Shown piece after piece: positions 27,032-35,665 of a stretch of DNA of 42,567 bases (positions are counted from its first letter, which is position 1; every line of letters starts with the position of its first letter). Below the pieces are notes generated by a model, which was not told the origin of the DNA, searched no databases, and saw only the letters and a list, made by a program, of their open reading frames with translations. The position numbers and the translations under genes are program-made. Source of the DNA: Phycisphaerae bacterium (GTDB lineage: Bacteria > Planctomycetota > Phycisphaerae > Tepidisphaerales > Tepidisphaeraceae); the NCBI GenBank assembly GCA_030448225.1, contig JAUJNJ010000042.1:1-42567 (forward strand), read 5' to 3'.

Positions 27032-27897
27032 CGAGTTGGCACGACCTGATCGAGACGGCCGCCCTGTTCGCCCCCGTCCTCCGCACCGCCGCCGCCGTGG
27101 GCGTGGCGGCGAGTTGCGTGGGCACGTTCGTCCTGCTGCGGCGGCAGGCGCTGCTCGCGCTGGCGCTGCCGCAGGCGGTCGCGGTCGGCGCGGCGGTCGG
27201 CTTCCGCCTCGGCGCGCTCGCGCTGCCCGCGGCGTTCGAGCCGACCGCCGCCGCGCTCGGCTGGCCGACGCTCCCGCCCGCGCTGCTCGCGGCCGCGCTG
27301 TTCGTCGTGCTGATGAGCAGCGCCCGCCTCCGCGCCGGCGGGCGGCACGACCCGCTGCTCCCCTCGCTCTACGTCGGCGGCCTGTGCGTCTCGCTCCTGG
27401 TCGTCGCCGGCAGCGGGCAGCACCTGGCCGACCTGCAGAACCTCTACACCGGGATCGACGTCGCCGTCGACGACCGGACCGAGCGCCTGACGATCCCACT
27501 CGTCCTCGCCGCCGGCCTGCTCGCCGCGCTCCTGTGGCGGCGCTGGCTGCTGCTCGCGCAGGCCCCCGCCGCCGCCGAACTCACCGGCCTGCGCCCGGCC
27601 CGGTGGGACGCGCTGTTCCTCTCGCTCCTGGCGGCCGTCGTCCTGCTCGGCATGAACGCGCTCGGCACGGCGATGGTGCTGGCGATGCTGTTCCTCCCGG
27701 CCGCCGCCGCCCTCCCCTGGACACGCCGCATCCCCCCCGCCCTCCTGCTCGCGGCGGGCTTCTCCCTCGCCTTCCTCGTCGGCGGCTTCGTGTTAAGCCT
27801 CAACCTCGATTGGCCGCTGAGCCAGAGCGTCGGCGCCGTCGGCGTCGGCACCGTGCTGCTCTCGCACCTGCTCGCCGCCGTTCGGCCCGGGGTTTAA
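27028..27897 (+). CDS. znuB: Zinc ABC transporter, permease
   Basis: The 289-aa ABC-3 family permease has eight or so predicted helices. It begins MTSWHDLIETAALFAPVLR. RTAAAVGVAASCVGTFVLLR and RRQALLALALPQAVAVGAAVG match the conserved early region of ZnuB/TroC permeases. QHLADLQNLYTGIDVAV is a loop variant of the family's substrate-path segment. The tail LNLDWPLSQSVGAVGVG also fits the family. The ATG overlaps the znuC stop by 4 nt. A tRNA gene follows after 36 nt on the same strand. No zur regulator gene is present in the window. Confidence 0.92.
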   Translation: MTSWHDLIETAALFAPVLRTAAAVGVAASCVGTFVLLRRQALLALALPQAVAVGAAVGFRLGALALPAAFEPTAAALGWPTLPPALLAAALFVVLMSSARLRAGGRHDPLLPSLYVGGLCVSLLVVAGSGQHLADLQNLYTGIDVAVDDRTERLTIPLVLAAGLLAALLWRRWLLLAQAPAAAELTGLRPARWDALFLSLLAAVVLLGMNALGTAMVLAMLFLPAAAALPWTRRIPPALLLAAGFSLAFLVGGFVLSLNLDWPLSQSVGAVGVGTVLLSHLLAAVRPGV

Positions 27898-27933
27898 CCC
27901 CGGCCGCACATGGATTACGATGAGTCCCGACGC

Positions 27934-28007
27934 GCCCGCGTAGCTCAGTTGGATAGAGCGGCGGTTTCCTAAACCGCAGGTCACAGGTTCGAATCCTGTC
28001 GCGGGTA
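27934..28007 (+). tRNA. tRNA-Arg (CCU anticodon)
   Basis: The cloverleaf is complete. The acceptor GCCCGCG/CGCGGGT has one G-U pair at position 1-72. The D arm contains AGCTCAGTTGGATAGAGC. The anticodon stem GCGGT/ACCGC has loop TTCCTAA, anticodon CCT. The T arm is ACAGG-TTCGAAT-CCTGT. The discriminator is A and CCA is not encoded. It reads AGG codons. Confidence 0.95.
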
Positions 28008-28284
28008 CTTTCCCCTACCGATAGACCACTGCTCGTCGGATCGGCGCGACCGTCGCCAACGCGTTACCGATGGACCGGCACGCGCGGGGGAAGACGCTCA
28101 CCCGCAAGGACGCTCGCCGCCGCCGCGTCGCCCGTTGCCTAGATTAACGGTCGCGGGCAAATGGCGGCCGACGGCGGGGCGGAAAATCGGTGCGTCCGCG
28201 GGCGGCGTTCGGTAGGATCAGCGGGCAGGGGAAGTTCACGTCTTTCGTCGAACCACTTCGCACGGAGCGGAGAGGACAACTCAC

Positions 28285-29067
28285 ATGCGACGCCACCGCG
28301 GCTTCTCGCTCGTGGAACTGCTCGTGGCCATCGGGATCATCGCGGTCCTGCTCGGCATCCTTCTGCCGGCGCTCAACCGCGCGCGTGCCGCGGCCCGGCA
28401 GGCGACTTGCCTCAGCAACATCCGCCAGTTGGGGCTGGCGAACCAGGTGTACCTCGGGATGTTCAAGGACCGGCACGTGCCCGGCTACTGGGGCTGGTCG
28501 CCGGCCAGCGGCGGGTGGCCGCCCCACCCGGCGCCGCCGGTGACGCCGCGCGGCCCGCCGCCGTACAGGTTCCGCGCGTACGAATTCGCGAAGCAACTCG
28601 GCTCGCGCAACCCCGACAGCGGCCGGTTCGCCGCCGGACTCGTCTGCCCCGACGCGCGCTGTCGGCCGACCGGGCGAAAACGGCACGGGTACACGCTGCA
28701 CAACAGCTACGCGATGAACTACCAGCAGTTGCCCGGCATGGTGGCGCGGCTCGCGCCGCACTACACGAACGGCTGGCGGCGCGCAGGTCCAGCGGCCGGC
28801 GGAGAAGATTCAGTTCGTCGACGCGACGAGCGAGGGCGTCAACATCAACGGCGCGGCTCAACGGCACGATGAGGTACTTGCCCTACTACGGCGAGCGGCA
28901 CGAGGCGCCGGACAAGGCCAACATCGTCGCGTACCGCCACAACCGTGGGGCGAACGCGTTGTTCTACGACGGCCACGCGGTGGATGCACGAGTCGTTCCT
29001 CCGTTACGACCCCGCCGACGCCCGCACCGCGCCGAACCGCCGCCAGTGGGAACCGCTGCGGCCGTGA
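28285..29067 (+). pseudogene. Prepilin-type H-X9-DG protein, frameshifted
   Basis: ATG 28285 follows GGAGAGGA. The N terminus [20 protein letters not shown] is a class III prepilin signal, cleaved between Gly and Phe, with Glu at position 5 of the mature protein. A globular domain follows ([17 protein letters not shown]). The frame breaks near 28785, but the C-terminal half is recovered in other frames: [37 protein letters not shown], then RHNRGANALFYDGHAV (the H-X9-DG-like box), and ESFLRYDPADARTAPNRR to TGA 29065-29067. At least three indels are needed. The family is greatly expanded in planctomycetes; the product is probably processed by the prepilin peptidase at 1.1-2.4 kb. Confidence 0.8.
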
Positions 29068-29410
29068 CGCCACGTGTCGAGTGTCGGCAGAGTCCCGTGA
29101 CGCGGGAAGCTTACCTCTCGGCGTCAGCGCAACCAGTTCGATCGTGAAGTGCAACCTCCTCCGTTCGCGCTCCGATGATTTCAGCGCGAACGGACGAAGC
29201 TCCGCGAGCGATCAGACACTACTAACGTTCGCTGATCGGCCACGTCTATCCCTGTGCCTCACATCCTCGCCCGTCCGAACGAATCGACGTGCTGGAACGA
29301 CCGATGCCGCGAGACGCGGGGCGTTGCGTGATCAACGCCCCGCCACAGGTACGCCGCGCACCTCCTCGGCGTCGACGGGCGACGTGGGGCGGGACGATCC
29401 GGAGGTTCCT
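29068..29410. other. Spacer with two hairpins
   Basis: TCCGTTCGCGCT (29160-29171) pairs with AGCGCGAACGGA (29183-29194), a 12-bp stem that could terminate the prepilin-like gene. GGGGCGTTG (29318-29326), a 6-nt loop, and CAACGCCCC (29333-29341) form a second perfect stem about 60 nt before the Shine-Dalgarno of the His-rich lipoprotein. No coding sequence is seen. Confidence 0.5.
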
Positions 29411-29665
29411 ATGAGAATTCTTGTCCTCGCCGCATTCGCCGGGGCTTTTACGCTCGGCCTCGCCGGCTGCAGTTACGACGACCACGACCATCACCGCCAT
29501 CGCAGCCGCCACCATCGGTGGCACCACCGCCACCAACACTACGACGATCACCACTATTACCGCCGGGTAGAACGCCACGACGGTCACCACCACCACCGTG
29601 GTCATCACGACGGCCACCACGGTCGCCGCCATCACGGGGGCCGGCACCATCGTGGACACTACTGA
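29411..29665 (+). CDS. Extremely His-rich small lipoprotein
   Basis: The protein has 84 aa; ATG 29411 is preceded by GGAGG at ideal spacing. The signal peptide MRILVLAAFAGAFTLGLAGC has a clean LAGC lipobox (Cys20). The mature part is about 65 residues, of which about 26 are His, mixed with Arg, Asp, Gly and Tyr in HH and HDGHHHHRGHH-type runs; there are no further Cys. This composition implies divalent metal binding (zinc, nickel or copper) at the periplasmic face, as a buffer or trap. The znuACB operon ends 1.5 kb upstream. The protein is unlike any named family I know. The opposite strand encodes Val-rich junk. Confidence 0.8.
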   Translation: MRILVLAAFAGAFTLGLAGCSYDDHDHHRHRSRHHRWHHRHQHYDDHHYYRRVERHDGHHHHRGHHDGHHGRRHHGGRHHRGHY

Positions 29666-29983
29666 TGAACGGATTTTGCAACGAGCCGACGTGCGGTTTA
29701 CTGCGCCCCTCGACACCGGCCCGCGCGCCGCGGACGTCACCGACCGGCAGGACGGTCGCAAGTGAGGCCGCATCTGCGCCGAGACGTCGGCGAATACCTG
29801 CGCGGACGGTGACGCGAATTGGCACGCGTCGCAGCATTCCGCTTTCTCGGCCCCTCACCTTGAAGCGTAGTGGCGTGGCCACCCTCAGGTGGCCACGCCG
29901 GGTAGCTCAAAGCCGCACCTCGCTGCCCGTCGAATAGAGTCGCCCTGAATGCGCTCGATCGCCGGAGGCTGCGACGGGCCCCC
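29666..29983. other. Convergent spacer with strong hairpin
   Basis: The 318 nt lie between the His-rich lipoprotein (+) and the amylase stop (-). Apart from the hairpin at 29872-29899 nothing is recognised. Confidence 0.45.
29872..29899. terminator. Perfect hairpin between convergent genes
   Basis: GGCGTGGCCACC, loop CTCA, GGTGGCCACGCC: a 12-bp perfect stem. It has no T-run on either side, so it could be a bidirectional terminator or an extragenic palindrome. Confidence 0.5.
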
Positions 29984-31428
29984 TCAGCACATGCACCAGA
30001 CGCTGACCTTCCCCGGCGGGCAGCGGAAGTCGGCGCCGCCGTCGGCGTCGGTGGTGATGGGCTCGGGCCAATGGCCGGTGACGTCGCGGAACGTGGCCTC
30101 GGCGTGCAGGGTCTTCATGTGCTTCGTGCCGGCGTCGCCGTTGCTCATGACGACCGCGAGCGACTTGGGGTGCGCGCGTCGCCGGTCCAGAGCCAGCCGA
30201 CGCACGACGGGTGGTCGAAGTAGTCGTGCTGCTCGCCGTGCGTGAAGTGCGCGGGCCTGGAGGAAGTCGTCGATGAGCTTGCGGTGCGACGTCAGCGGGT
30301 GCCGCGCGTCGTCGCTGCCGAAGTAGTCGCCGTAGAACAGGCACGGGTACCCGTCGCGGCGGAGCAGGATCAGCGCGTAGGCCAGCGGCTTGAACCAGTC
30401 GTCGACCCACGACTCGAGCGACTGGCCGGGCTGGCTGTCGTGGTTGTCGACGAACTGGGACGGCCATGAGCGGGTTGTCCGCCACGAGCGAGCCGTCGAA
30501 GATCCTGGACAGGTCGTAGTCGCCTGCCCCTGGCCGCGTCGCGGAAGTTGAAGTGGAGCGGCACGTCGAACAGGCGCATCACGCCGTCGGTCTTGTCGAG
30601 GTACCCCTTCAGTTCCTGCACGTCGCCGCTCCAGTACTCGCCGACGCCGAACAACTCGCGGCCGGGATAGTCGGCGCGGAGTTGGGTGAACCAGTCCTTG
30701 AAGAAGCTGGCGGGGATGTGCTTGATCGCGTCGAGCCGGAAGCCGTCGACCCCGGCGGTGTCGACGATCCAGCGGCCCCACCGGTGCAGGTCCTCGCGGA
30801 CCTCGGGGTGGTAGGTGTCGATGTCGGCGCCCATCAGGTAGTCGAAGTTGCCGAACTCGAGGCAGACCTCGCCCGAGAACGACTTGCCGACGACGCGGTA
30901 GATCTTGCCCTTCTCCTGCGGCGCGTTCGCGTTGGCGCCGAACGCGTTGAAGTGATGCCAGTGCCACTTCATCGGCGAGTAGCGCTGGCCGCGGCCGGGA
31001 AACGTGTAGTGCGACCAGGCGCGGATCGTGTAGGGCGCGCTCTGCACGCAGTTGCGGTTATCGCAGCAGATCTCCTCGATCAACACCTCTTCCGTCTCGT
31101 CGCCGCCGAGGCGGTGGTTGAAGACGGCGTCGGCGTAGGCGTGCATGCCGGCGTCGCGGACGGCGCGGACCGCGTCGAGGTACTCGTCGCGCGTGCCGTA
31201 CTTCGTGCGGACGGAGCCCTTCTGGTCGAACTCGCCCAGGTCGTACGGGTCGTAGACGGCGTAGCCCGTGCCGGTGCCGCCGTCCATCGTCTTGCCGGCC
31301 GGCGGGAACCAGACGGCGGTCGTGCCGAGGTTCTTCAACTCCTTGGCCCGCTTGGCGAGGTCGCGCCACAGCGTGCCGTCGGGCTTACAGTTCCACTCGA
31401 AGTACTGAAACATCACCCCGCGATGCAC
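29984..31428 (-). pseudogene. GH13 alpha-amylase (cytoplasmic AmyA type), frameshifted near the C terminus
   Basis: ATG 31428 follows AAGGAG. The first 290 codons are intact and lack a signal peptide: MFQYFEWNCKPDGTLW, GYAVYDPYDLGEF, DAVFNHRLGG (region I), GVDGFRLDAIKHI (nucleophile Asp), FGVGEYWSGD (acid/base Glu). Below about 30540 the frame changes at least four times: YDLSRIFDGSLVADNP, then FVDNHDSQPGQSLESW (third catalytic Asp), and finally a C-terminal beta domain with KSLAVVMSNGDAG and KVSVWCMC. Reconstructed length is about 480 aa, as for AmyA. The product would hydrolyse internal alpha-1,4 bonds of glycogen or maltodextrin. All three catalytic acids are present. Confidence 0.88.
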
Positions 31429-31649
31429 AATCGAACTCCTTGGTTACATTTTCGGACGGGACGTGCCGGACTCCACCGGCGCTTGGCGGCACCGGCGACG
31501 CGGGCGACGGCGTGTTAGGTGCAAAGGCGGGGCCGGGAGCGGGCGCGGCCGGCGGGGTGGGAGAATCCTGATGTCGCGCGGAAGCCGGGGGCTTTGCGAC
31601 GTTGTGCGCGGCTGCGGGTCATGGTCAAGGGCGATCGTTCGTCGCAGCC

Positions 31650-32090
31650 CTACCGCCCCTGAAACATGTGGTCGACCTTGATGCAGCGGTCCTGGACGAA
31701 ATCGATGCCGGCCTCGCGCGCGACGCGCTTGGCCTCGTCGCTGACGATGCCGCTCTGGAGCCACACGCCTTTCGCCTTCGCCCGTACCGCGTCGCGGACG
31801 ACGTCGGCACAGAACTCCGGCCGACGGAAGACGTCGACCACGTCGATCGGGCCCGGCACGTCCGCCAGCGACGCGTAACACGTGAGGCCCATGACGGTGC
31901 TGTAAGTGGGGTTGACCGGGATGATCTCCTTGCCCGCCCCCTTCAGGTAGCGGGCGATGTCATAGCTCGGCCGCGACGGGTCTTCGCTAAGGCCGACGAT
32001 GGCAATCCGCCGGGCCGCGAGCATCCGCCGGACGATAGCGGCCTCGTCATCCGCGGGGCGCGTCGGCATCGGGCAAGCATCTTCGGGCAT
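31650..32090 (-). CDS. CoA-binding domain protein (YccU-like)
   Basis: The 146-aa soluble protein has a Rossmann-type CoA-binding fold: RRIAIVGLSEDPSRPSYDIARYL, IIPVNPTYSTVMGL, DVVDVFRRPE, GVWLQSGI and the closing RCIKVDH that marks this family. The start ATG 32090 has GGAGG 8 nt upstream; the open frame extends to 32147. The family is widespread but without a settled function; it probably binds CoA or a CoA thioester. It is divergent from dnaJ, with 138 nt between. Confidence 0.9.
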   Translation of the reverse strand: MPEDACPMPTRPADDEAAIVRRMLAARRIAIVGLSEDPSRPSYDIARYLKGAGKEIIPVNPTYSTVMGLTCYASLADVPGPIDVVDVFRRPEFCADVVRDAVRAKAKGVWLQSGIVSDEAKRVAREAGIDFVQDRCIKVDHMFQGR

Positions 32091-32132
32091 GGGGCGGCCT
32101 CCTTGGCGGGCGGGCGGGCGCGGTGGGTCCGG

Positions 32133-32164
32133 TTCGGTACGGCACAACCTATGCTATGATAGGT
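32133..32164 (+). promoter_or_regulatory. Candidate dnaJ promoter with operator-like palindrome
   Basis: TATGAT (32155-32160, 5 of 6) lies inside an inverted repeat, ACCTAT-N6-ATAGGT (32147-32164). A weak -35, TTCGGT (32133-32138), lies 16 nt upstream. A repressor dimer on the palindrome would cover the -10 box. It is not a CIRCE element. Confidence 0.45.
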
Positions 32165-32228
32165 GCCGAACGAAGGAGCAGCGCGGCGGACCGGCCTTCC
32201 ACGGGCAACGCCGCACGAGACGACGACG

Positions 32229-33248
32229 ATGGCCAAACGAGATTATTACGACATCCTCGGGGTGGCGCGCGGCGCGTCGGCCGACGAGATCAAGCGGGCG
32301 CACCGCAAGCTCGCGCGCCAGTACCACCCGGACATGAACAAGGACAATCCGCAGGCGACCGAGAAGTTCAAGGAGGTCCAGGAGGCGTACGACGTCCTGA
32401 GCGACCCGGAGAAGAAGGCGCAGTACGACCAGTTCGGCCACGCCGGCGTCGGCGCGGGCGGTCCCGGAGGCGGGGGGCCCGGCGTCGACCCGTTCGACGC
32501 GTTCCGCCGCGCCCAGCAGGGCCGCGGCAACGGCCGCGAGTGGCGCGGCGGCGGCGGCGGGGCCGGGCCCGGCGCGCGGGTGGAGGACTTCGACGCGTCG
32601 GGGTTCTCCGACATCTTCGACCAACTCTTCGGCGGCCGCGCCCCGGCCGGCGCGGGCCGCGCCGCCCCCCGCGGGCCGCGGATGCGCCCGACGCCGCCCG
32701 ACCCCGAGTACCAGCGCGGCGGCGACGTCGAGCACCACGTCACGCTCGCGTTCGAGCAGGCCGTGCGCGGGACGACGCTGCCCCTTCAGATCAACCGCGA
32801 CGGGAAGCTCGAGACGATCGACGTGAAGATCCCGGCCGGCGTGAAGGACGGCAGCCGCATCCGCATCAAGAGCCGCGGCCAGCACGGGCCGGGCGGCGCG
32901 GGGGACCTGTTCATCGTCACGAAGGTGACGCCGCACGAGTTCTTCCGGCGCGACGACCTCGACATCCTGCTCGACCTGCCGCTGAGCGTGTACGAGGCGA
33001 TGCTCGGCACGAAGGTGGCCGTGCCGACGCTGGAGGGACCGGTGACGCTCACGATCCCGCCGGGCACCGGCAGCGGCGCGAAGCTGCGCATCAAGGGGCG
33101 CGGCCTGGAACGCGACGCGGAGAAGGGGGACCAATTGGTCGTCGTGAAAATCGCCCTGCCGAAAGACCTCGACGAAGCGGACCGGAAGGTCATCGAGGAC
33201 CTGGCAGCGAAGCGACCGCTGAACGCCAGGGCCGAGCTGCCTTGGTAA
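32229..33248 (+). CDS. DnaJ/CbpA-type co-chaperone
   Basis: The 339-aa J-domain protein stimulates DnaK ATPase and delivers unfolded clients. J domain: residues 4-70, [12 protein letters not shown] with HPD at 33-35. The Gly-rich linker (about 75-140) contains [11 protein letters not shown]. The two C-terminal beta domains (about 160-330) have [35 protein letters not shown] and RIKGRGLER. The Cys-rich zinc domain of DnaJ is absent, so it is type B (CbpA/DjlB-like). The start at 32229 is fixed by the J-domain N terminus. dnaK and grpE are not adjacent. Confidence 0.94.
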   Translation: MAKRDYYDILGVARGASADEIKRAHRKLARQYHPDMNKDNPQATEKFKEVQEAYDVLSDPEKKAQYDQFGHAGVGAGGPGGGGPGVDPFDAFRRAQQGRGNGREWRGGGGGAGPGARVEDFDASGFSDIFDQLFGGRAPAGAGRAAPRGPRMRPTPPDPEYQRGGDVEHHVTLAFEQAVRGTTLPLQINRDGKLETIDVKIPAGVKDGSRIRIKSRGQHGPGGAGDLFIVTKVTPHEFFRRDDLDILLDLPLSVYEAMLGTKVAVPTLEGPVTLTIPPGTGSGAKLRIKGRGLERDAEKGDQLVVVKIALPKDLDEADRKVIEDLAAKRPLNARAELPW

Positions 33249-33439
33249 GCCGCCGCGCGCCGCGAGCCCTGCGACTGGCCAAAACGCGCCGGCTCCGGCC
33301 GCGAATCGTCCGAATCCTTTGGCTCCGCCGATCCGGTTTCGAGCGTACAATGGCCGGGCCCGCTGCGGTGAAGGTCGAAGGAAGCTTCCGGGACGCACGA
33401 TCGGGGCGCCACGCCGGCCCGGCGCGGAAGGAGCACGTC

Positions 33440-33802
33440 ATGACAACGCCTTGTGCCGGTCGCATCGTCCGGCCGCTCCCCCGCCGCCGGCCGGGTCGCA
33501 GCACGTGGGCGTTCCTCGCGTTCCTCGTCGGCTTCACGGTGCTGCTCGTGTTCATCTCCAACATCTACCTCCTCCCCGCCCTTCAGGCCGCCAACGACGC
33601 AACGGCCCAGGAGAAGAAGCAACTTTCCGCATACGCGGCCCTGCTGATGGCGGTGGTCCTCGTGATCCTCGTCGCCGGGATCCTGATGACCGTGCGGATC
33701 GGCCGCTTCTTCTTCCCCCGCGCCGGCATCAAGCGCCAGCGGACGAAGTACGTCGACGCCTGGGCCGAAGCCGGCCGCCGCATGGAGACGCCGGAGGAGT
33801 GA
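33440..33802 (+). CDS. Small two-helix membrane protein
   Basis: The 120-aa protein has ATG 33440 after AAGGAG. It has a basic N terminus (RRRPGRS), two hydrophobic helices (about 28-50 and 68-92) joined by a short Gln/Lys loop (ATAQEKKQLS), and a cytosolic basic tail. No motif is recognised. It lies between dnaJ and the AAA+ gene; the heptamer arrays start 7 nt after its stop. Reasonable length, Shine-Dalgarno and codon bias support a real gene. Confidence 0.7.
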   Translation: MTTPCAGRIVRPLPRRRPGRSTWAFLAFLVGFTVLLVFISNIYLLPALQAANDATAQEKKQLSAYAALLMAVVLVILVAGILMTVRIGRFFFPRAGIKRQRTKYVDAWAEAGRRMETPEE

Positions 33803-33808
33803 CGGAAA

Positions 33809-33976
33809 GGGGAGTGGGGAGTAGAAGAGTGGGGAGTGGGGAGTAAAGGCGTGGGCGTTGTCGCGGGGTCCGCCGACCTGGTGACAGCAATATGTCTCCT
33901 CCCCCCACCGCCCACGACTCCTACTCCCCACTCTTCGACTCCCCGCTCCCCACTCGTCTACTCCCCACTCCTCCCC
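33809..33976. repeat. Opposed GGGGAGT heptamer arrays
   Basis: The left array is GGGGAGT, GGGGAGT, AGAAGAGT, GGGGAGT, GGGGAGT (33809-33844). The right array (about 33917-33976) holds the complement ACTCCCC with variants (ACTCTTCG, GCTCCCC). The two can pair around a loop of about 72 nt. The element is just upstream of the AAA+ gene. Confidence 0.8.
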
Positions 33977-34024
33977 CTCCGTCCGGCCTATCATTCGGGG
34001 TTGCCAAAAGGAAACCCTGAACCG

Positions 34025-35470
34025 ATGAGTCATCTCCATCCGCATCCGCGCCCCGCGACGCTGGGGCAACTGAAGGAAACCGGCTACCGGCCGTCGACGG
34101 TCAAGGACGAATTGCGCCGCAACGTGATCGGGAAGTTGCGGGCCGGGGAGGAATTGTTCCCCGGCATCGTCGGCTACCGCGAGAGCGTGCTGCCGCAGAT
34201 CGTCAACGGCATTCTGTCAAAGCACGACCTGCTGTTCCTCGGCCTCCGCGGGCAGGCGAAGACGCGCATCCTCCGCATGCTGCCGGAACTGTTGGACGAG
34301 TGGATCCCGGTCCTGAGCGGGCTGGAGATCAACGACGATCCTGTCAAGCCCACCACGAAGGCCGGCCGGCGCGTGATCGCCGAACAGGGCGAGGACGCGA
34401 AAATCGAGTGGGTGCACCGCTCCGCCCGGTACCACGAGAAGCTCGCGACGCCCGACGTCACGATCGCCGACCTGATCGGCGAGATCGACCTCGTGAAGTA
34501 CGCCGAGGGGCGGTACCTGTCGGACGAGTCGACGATGCACTTCGGGCTGATCCCGCGCAGCAACCGCGGCATCTTCGCGATCAACGAGTTGCCCGACCTC
34601 GCGCCGCGCATCCAGGTGGGCCTGTTCAACGTGCTCGAGGAGCGCGACGTGCAGATCCGGGGCTACCCGATTCGACTCGACCTGGACGTCTGTCTCGTCT
34701 TCAGCGCCAACCCCGAGGACTACACCAACCGCGGCCGGATCGTCACGCCGCTGAAGGACCGCATCGGCTCGGTCGTGCGGACGCACTACCCGGAGACGGT
34801 CGACGAGGGCATCCAGATCGCCGAGCAGAACGCGTTCGTCGAGCGCGCGACGGCCGACGGGGGCGCGGGCGTGCACGTGGACGTGCCGCGGTTCATGTCC
34901 GAGGTGGTCGAGGAGGTCGTGCGCCTCGCGCGGTCGAGTCCGCACGTGAGTCAGGCGTCTGGCGTGTCGGTGCGGACGAGCATCGCGAACCTCGAGACCG
35001 TCGTCAGCAACGCGGAGCGGCGGGCGATCCTCACGGGTGAGAAGCGGGTCGTGCCTCGCATCTGCGATTTGAACTACCTCGTCGCCTCCTGCCGCGGCAA
35101 GATCGAGATGACGCTGTCGGAGGAGGAGGGCGCCGAGGACAAGCTGATCAAATCGCTCGTCGGCGAGGCTGTGAAGGCGGTGTACGGCCGGCACGACGAC
35201 CCCGACGGGCACGACGACGTGGTCGACCAGTTCAAGGGGAACCTCACGTTCCCGTCCGGCGACGACCTGCCGGCCGACGAGTTCGTCGCGAACATGAAGG
35301 CGATCAAGGGCCTGCCGCAGGCTGCCACGAAGCTCGCCCGCCAGATGAAGCTCGACGGCGGCGACAACGCGACGCTCGCAGCGGTCGGCGAGTTCCTGCT
35401 CGAGGGGCTGTACGTCAACAACCGGCTGAGCAAGTTCAACTCGCGCGGCAAGACGTTCTTCAAGAAGTGA
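34025..35470 (+). CDS. AAA+ ATPase of the MoxR/magnesium-chelatase class
   Basis: The 481-aa cytosolic ATPase starts at ATG 34025 (MSHLHPHPRPATLGQLKETG). Walker A is GLRGQAKT (residues 73-80), sensor 1 is in LVFSANPEDYTNRGR, and an Arg-rich segment follows. The Walker B position reads FAINEL (Asn187-Glu188), with Asn where the usual Asp stands. RIQVGLFNVLEERDVQIRG and YPIRLDLDVCLVFSAN are typical of the ChlI/MoxR-like group that works with a von Willebrand A partner as a metal-insertion or remodelling machine. No partner gene adjoins; the nearest vWA-like protein is 5 kb away (BatA-like, minus strand). It is followed by a terminator. Confidence 0.88.
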   Translation: MSHLHPHPRPATLGQLKETGYRPSTVKDELRRNVIGKLRAGEELFPGIVGYRESVLPQIVNGILSKHDLLFLGLRGQAKTRILRMLPELLDEWIPVLSGLEINDDPVKPTTKAGRRVIAEQGEDAKIEWVHRSARYHEKLATPDVTIADLIGEIDLVKYAEGRYLSDESTMHFGLIPRSNRGIFAINELPDLAPRIQVGLFNVLEERDVQIRGYPIRLDLDVCLVFSANPEDYTNRGRIVTPLKDRIGSVVRTHYPETVDEGIQIAEQNAFVERATADGGAGVHVDVPRFMSEVVEEVVRLARSSPHVSQASGVSVRTSIANLETVVSNAERRAILTGEKRVVPRICDLNYLVASCRGKIEMTLSEEEGAEDKLIKSLVGEAVKAVYGRHDDPDGHDDVVDQFKGNLTFPSGDDLPADEFVANMKAIKGLPQAATKLARQMKLDGGDNATLAAVGEFLLEGLYVNNRLSKFNSRGKTFFKK

Positions 35471-35501
35471 GCCGCGCGGGGGCCCCGGCGACGCGACGAA
35501 C

Positions 35502-35545
35502 GGAGAAGGGCCCGAGGACAAGCGTCCCCAGGCCCTTTTCGTTTG
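35502..35545 (+). terminator. Intrinsic terminator after the AAA+ gene
   Basis: GAGAAGGGCC, an internal loop, GGAC-AAGC-GTCC, then GGCCCTTTTCGTTT. It is a GC stem with T-run about 35 nt after the stop. Confidence 0.75.
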
Positions 35546-35665
35546 AAGCAGGTTGGAGGTCGTCGCGACGTGCCAGTCAATTTTGCGTTCCGGCGGCGCC
35601 GCCGCACCGTTCGCCGGACAATTTCGGACGCGGGTTATCAGTTGCCGGCGACGATGAGCGGGCCG

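Noticed and set aside
29246..29773. Val/Met-rich minus-strand ORF opposite the His-rich lipoprotein
   Set aside because: It arises because His codons read as Val or Met on the other strand; there is no Shine-Dalgarno or domain.
33809..33976. CRISPR array
   Set aside because: Units are 7 nt without unique spacers; direct repeat length and spacing do not fit CRISPR.
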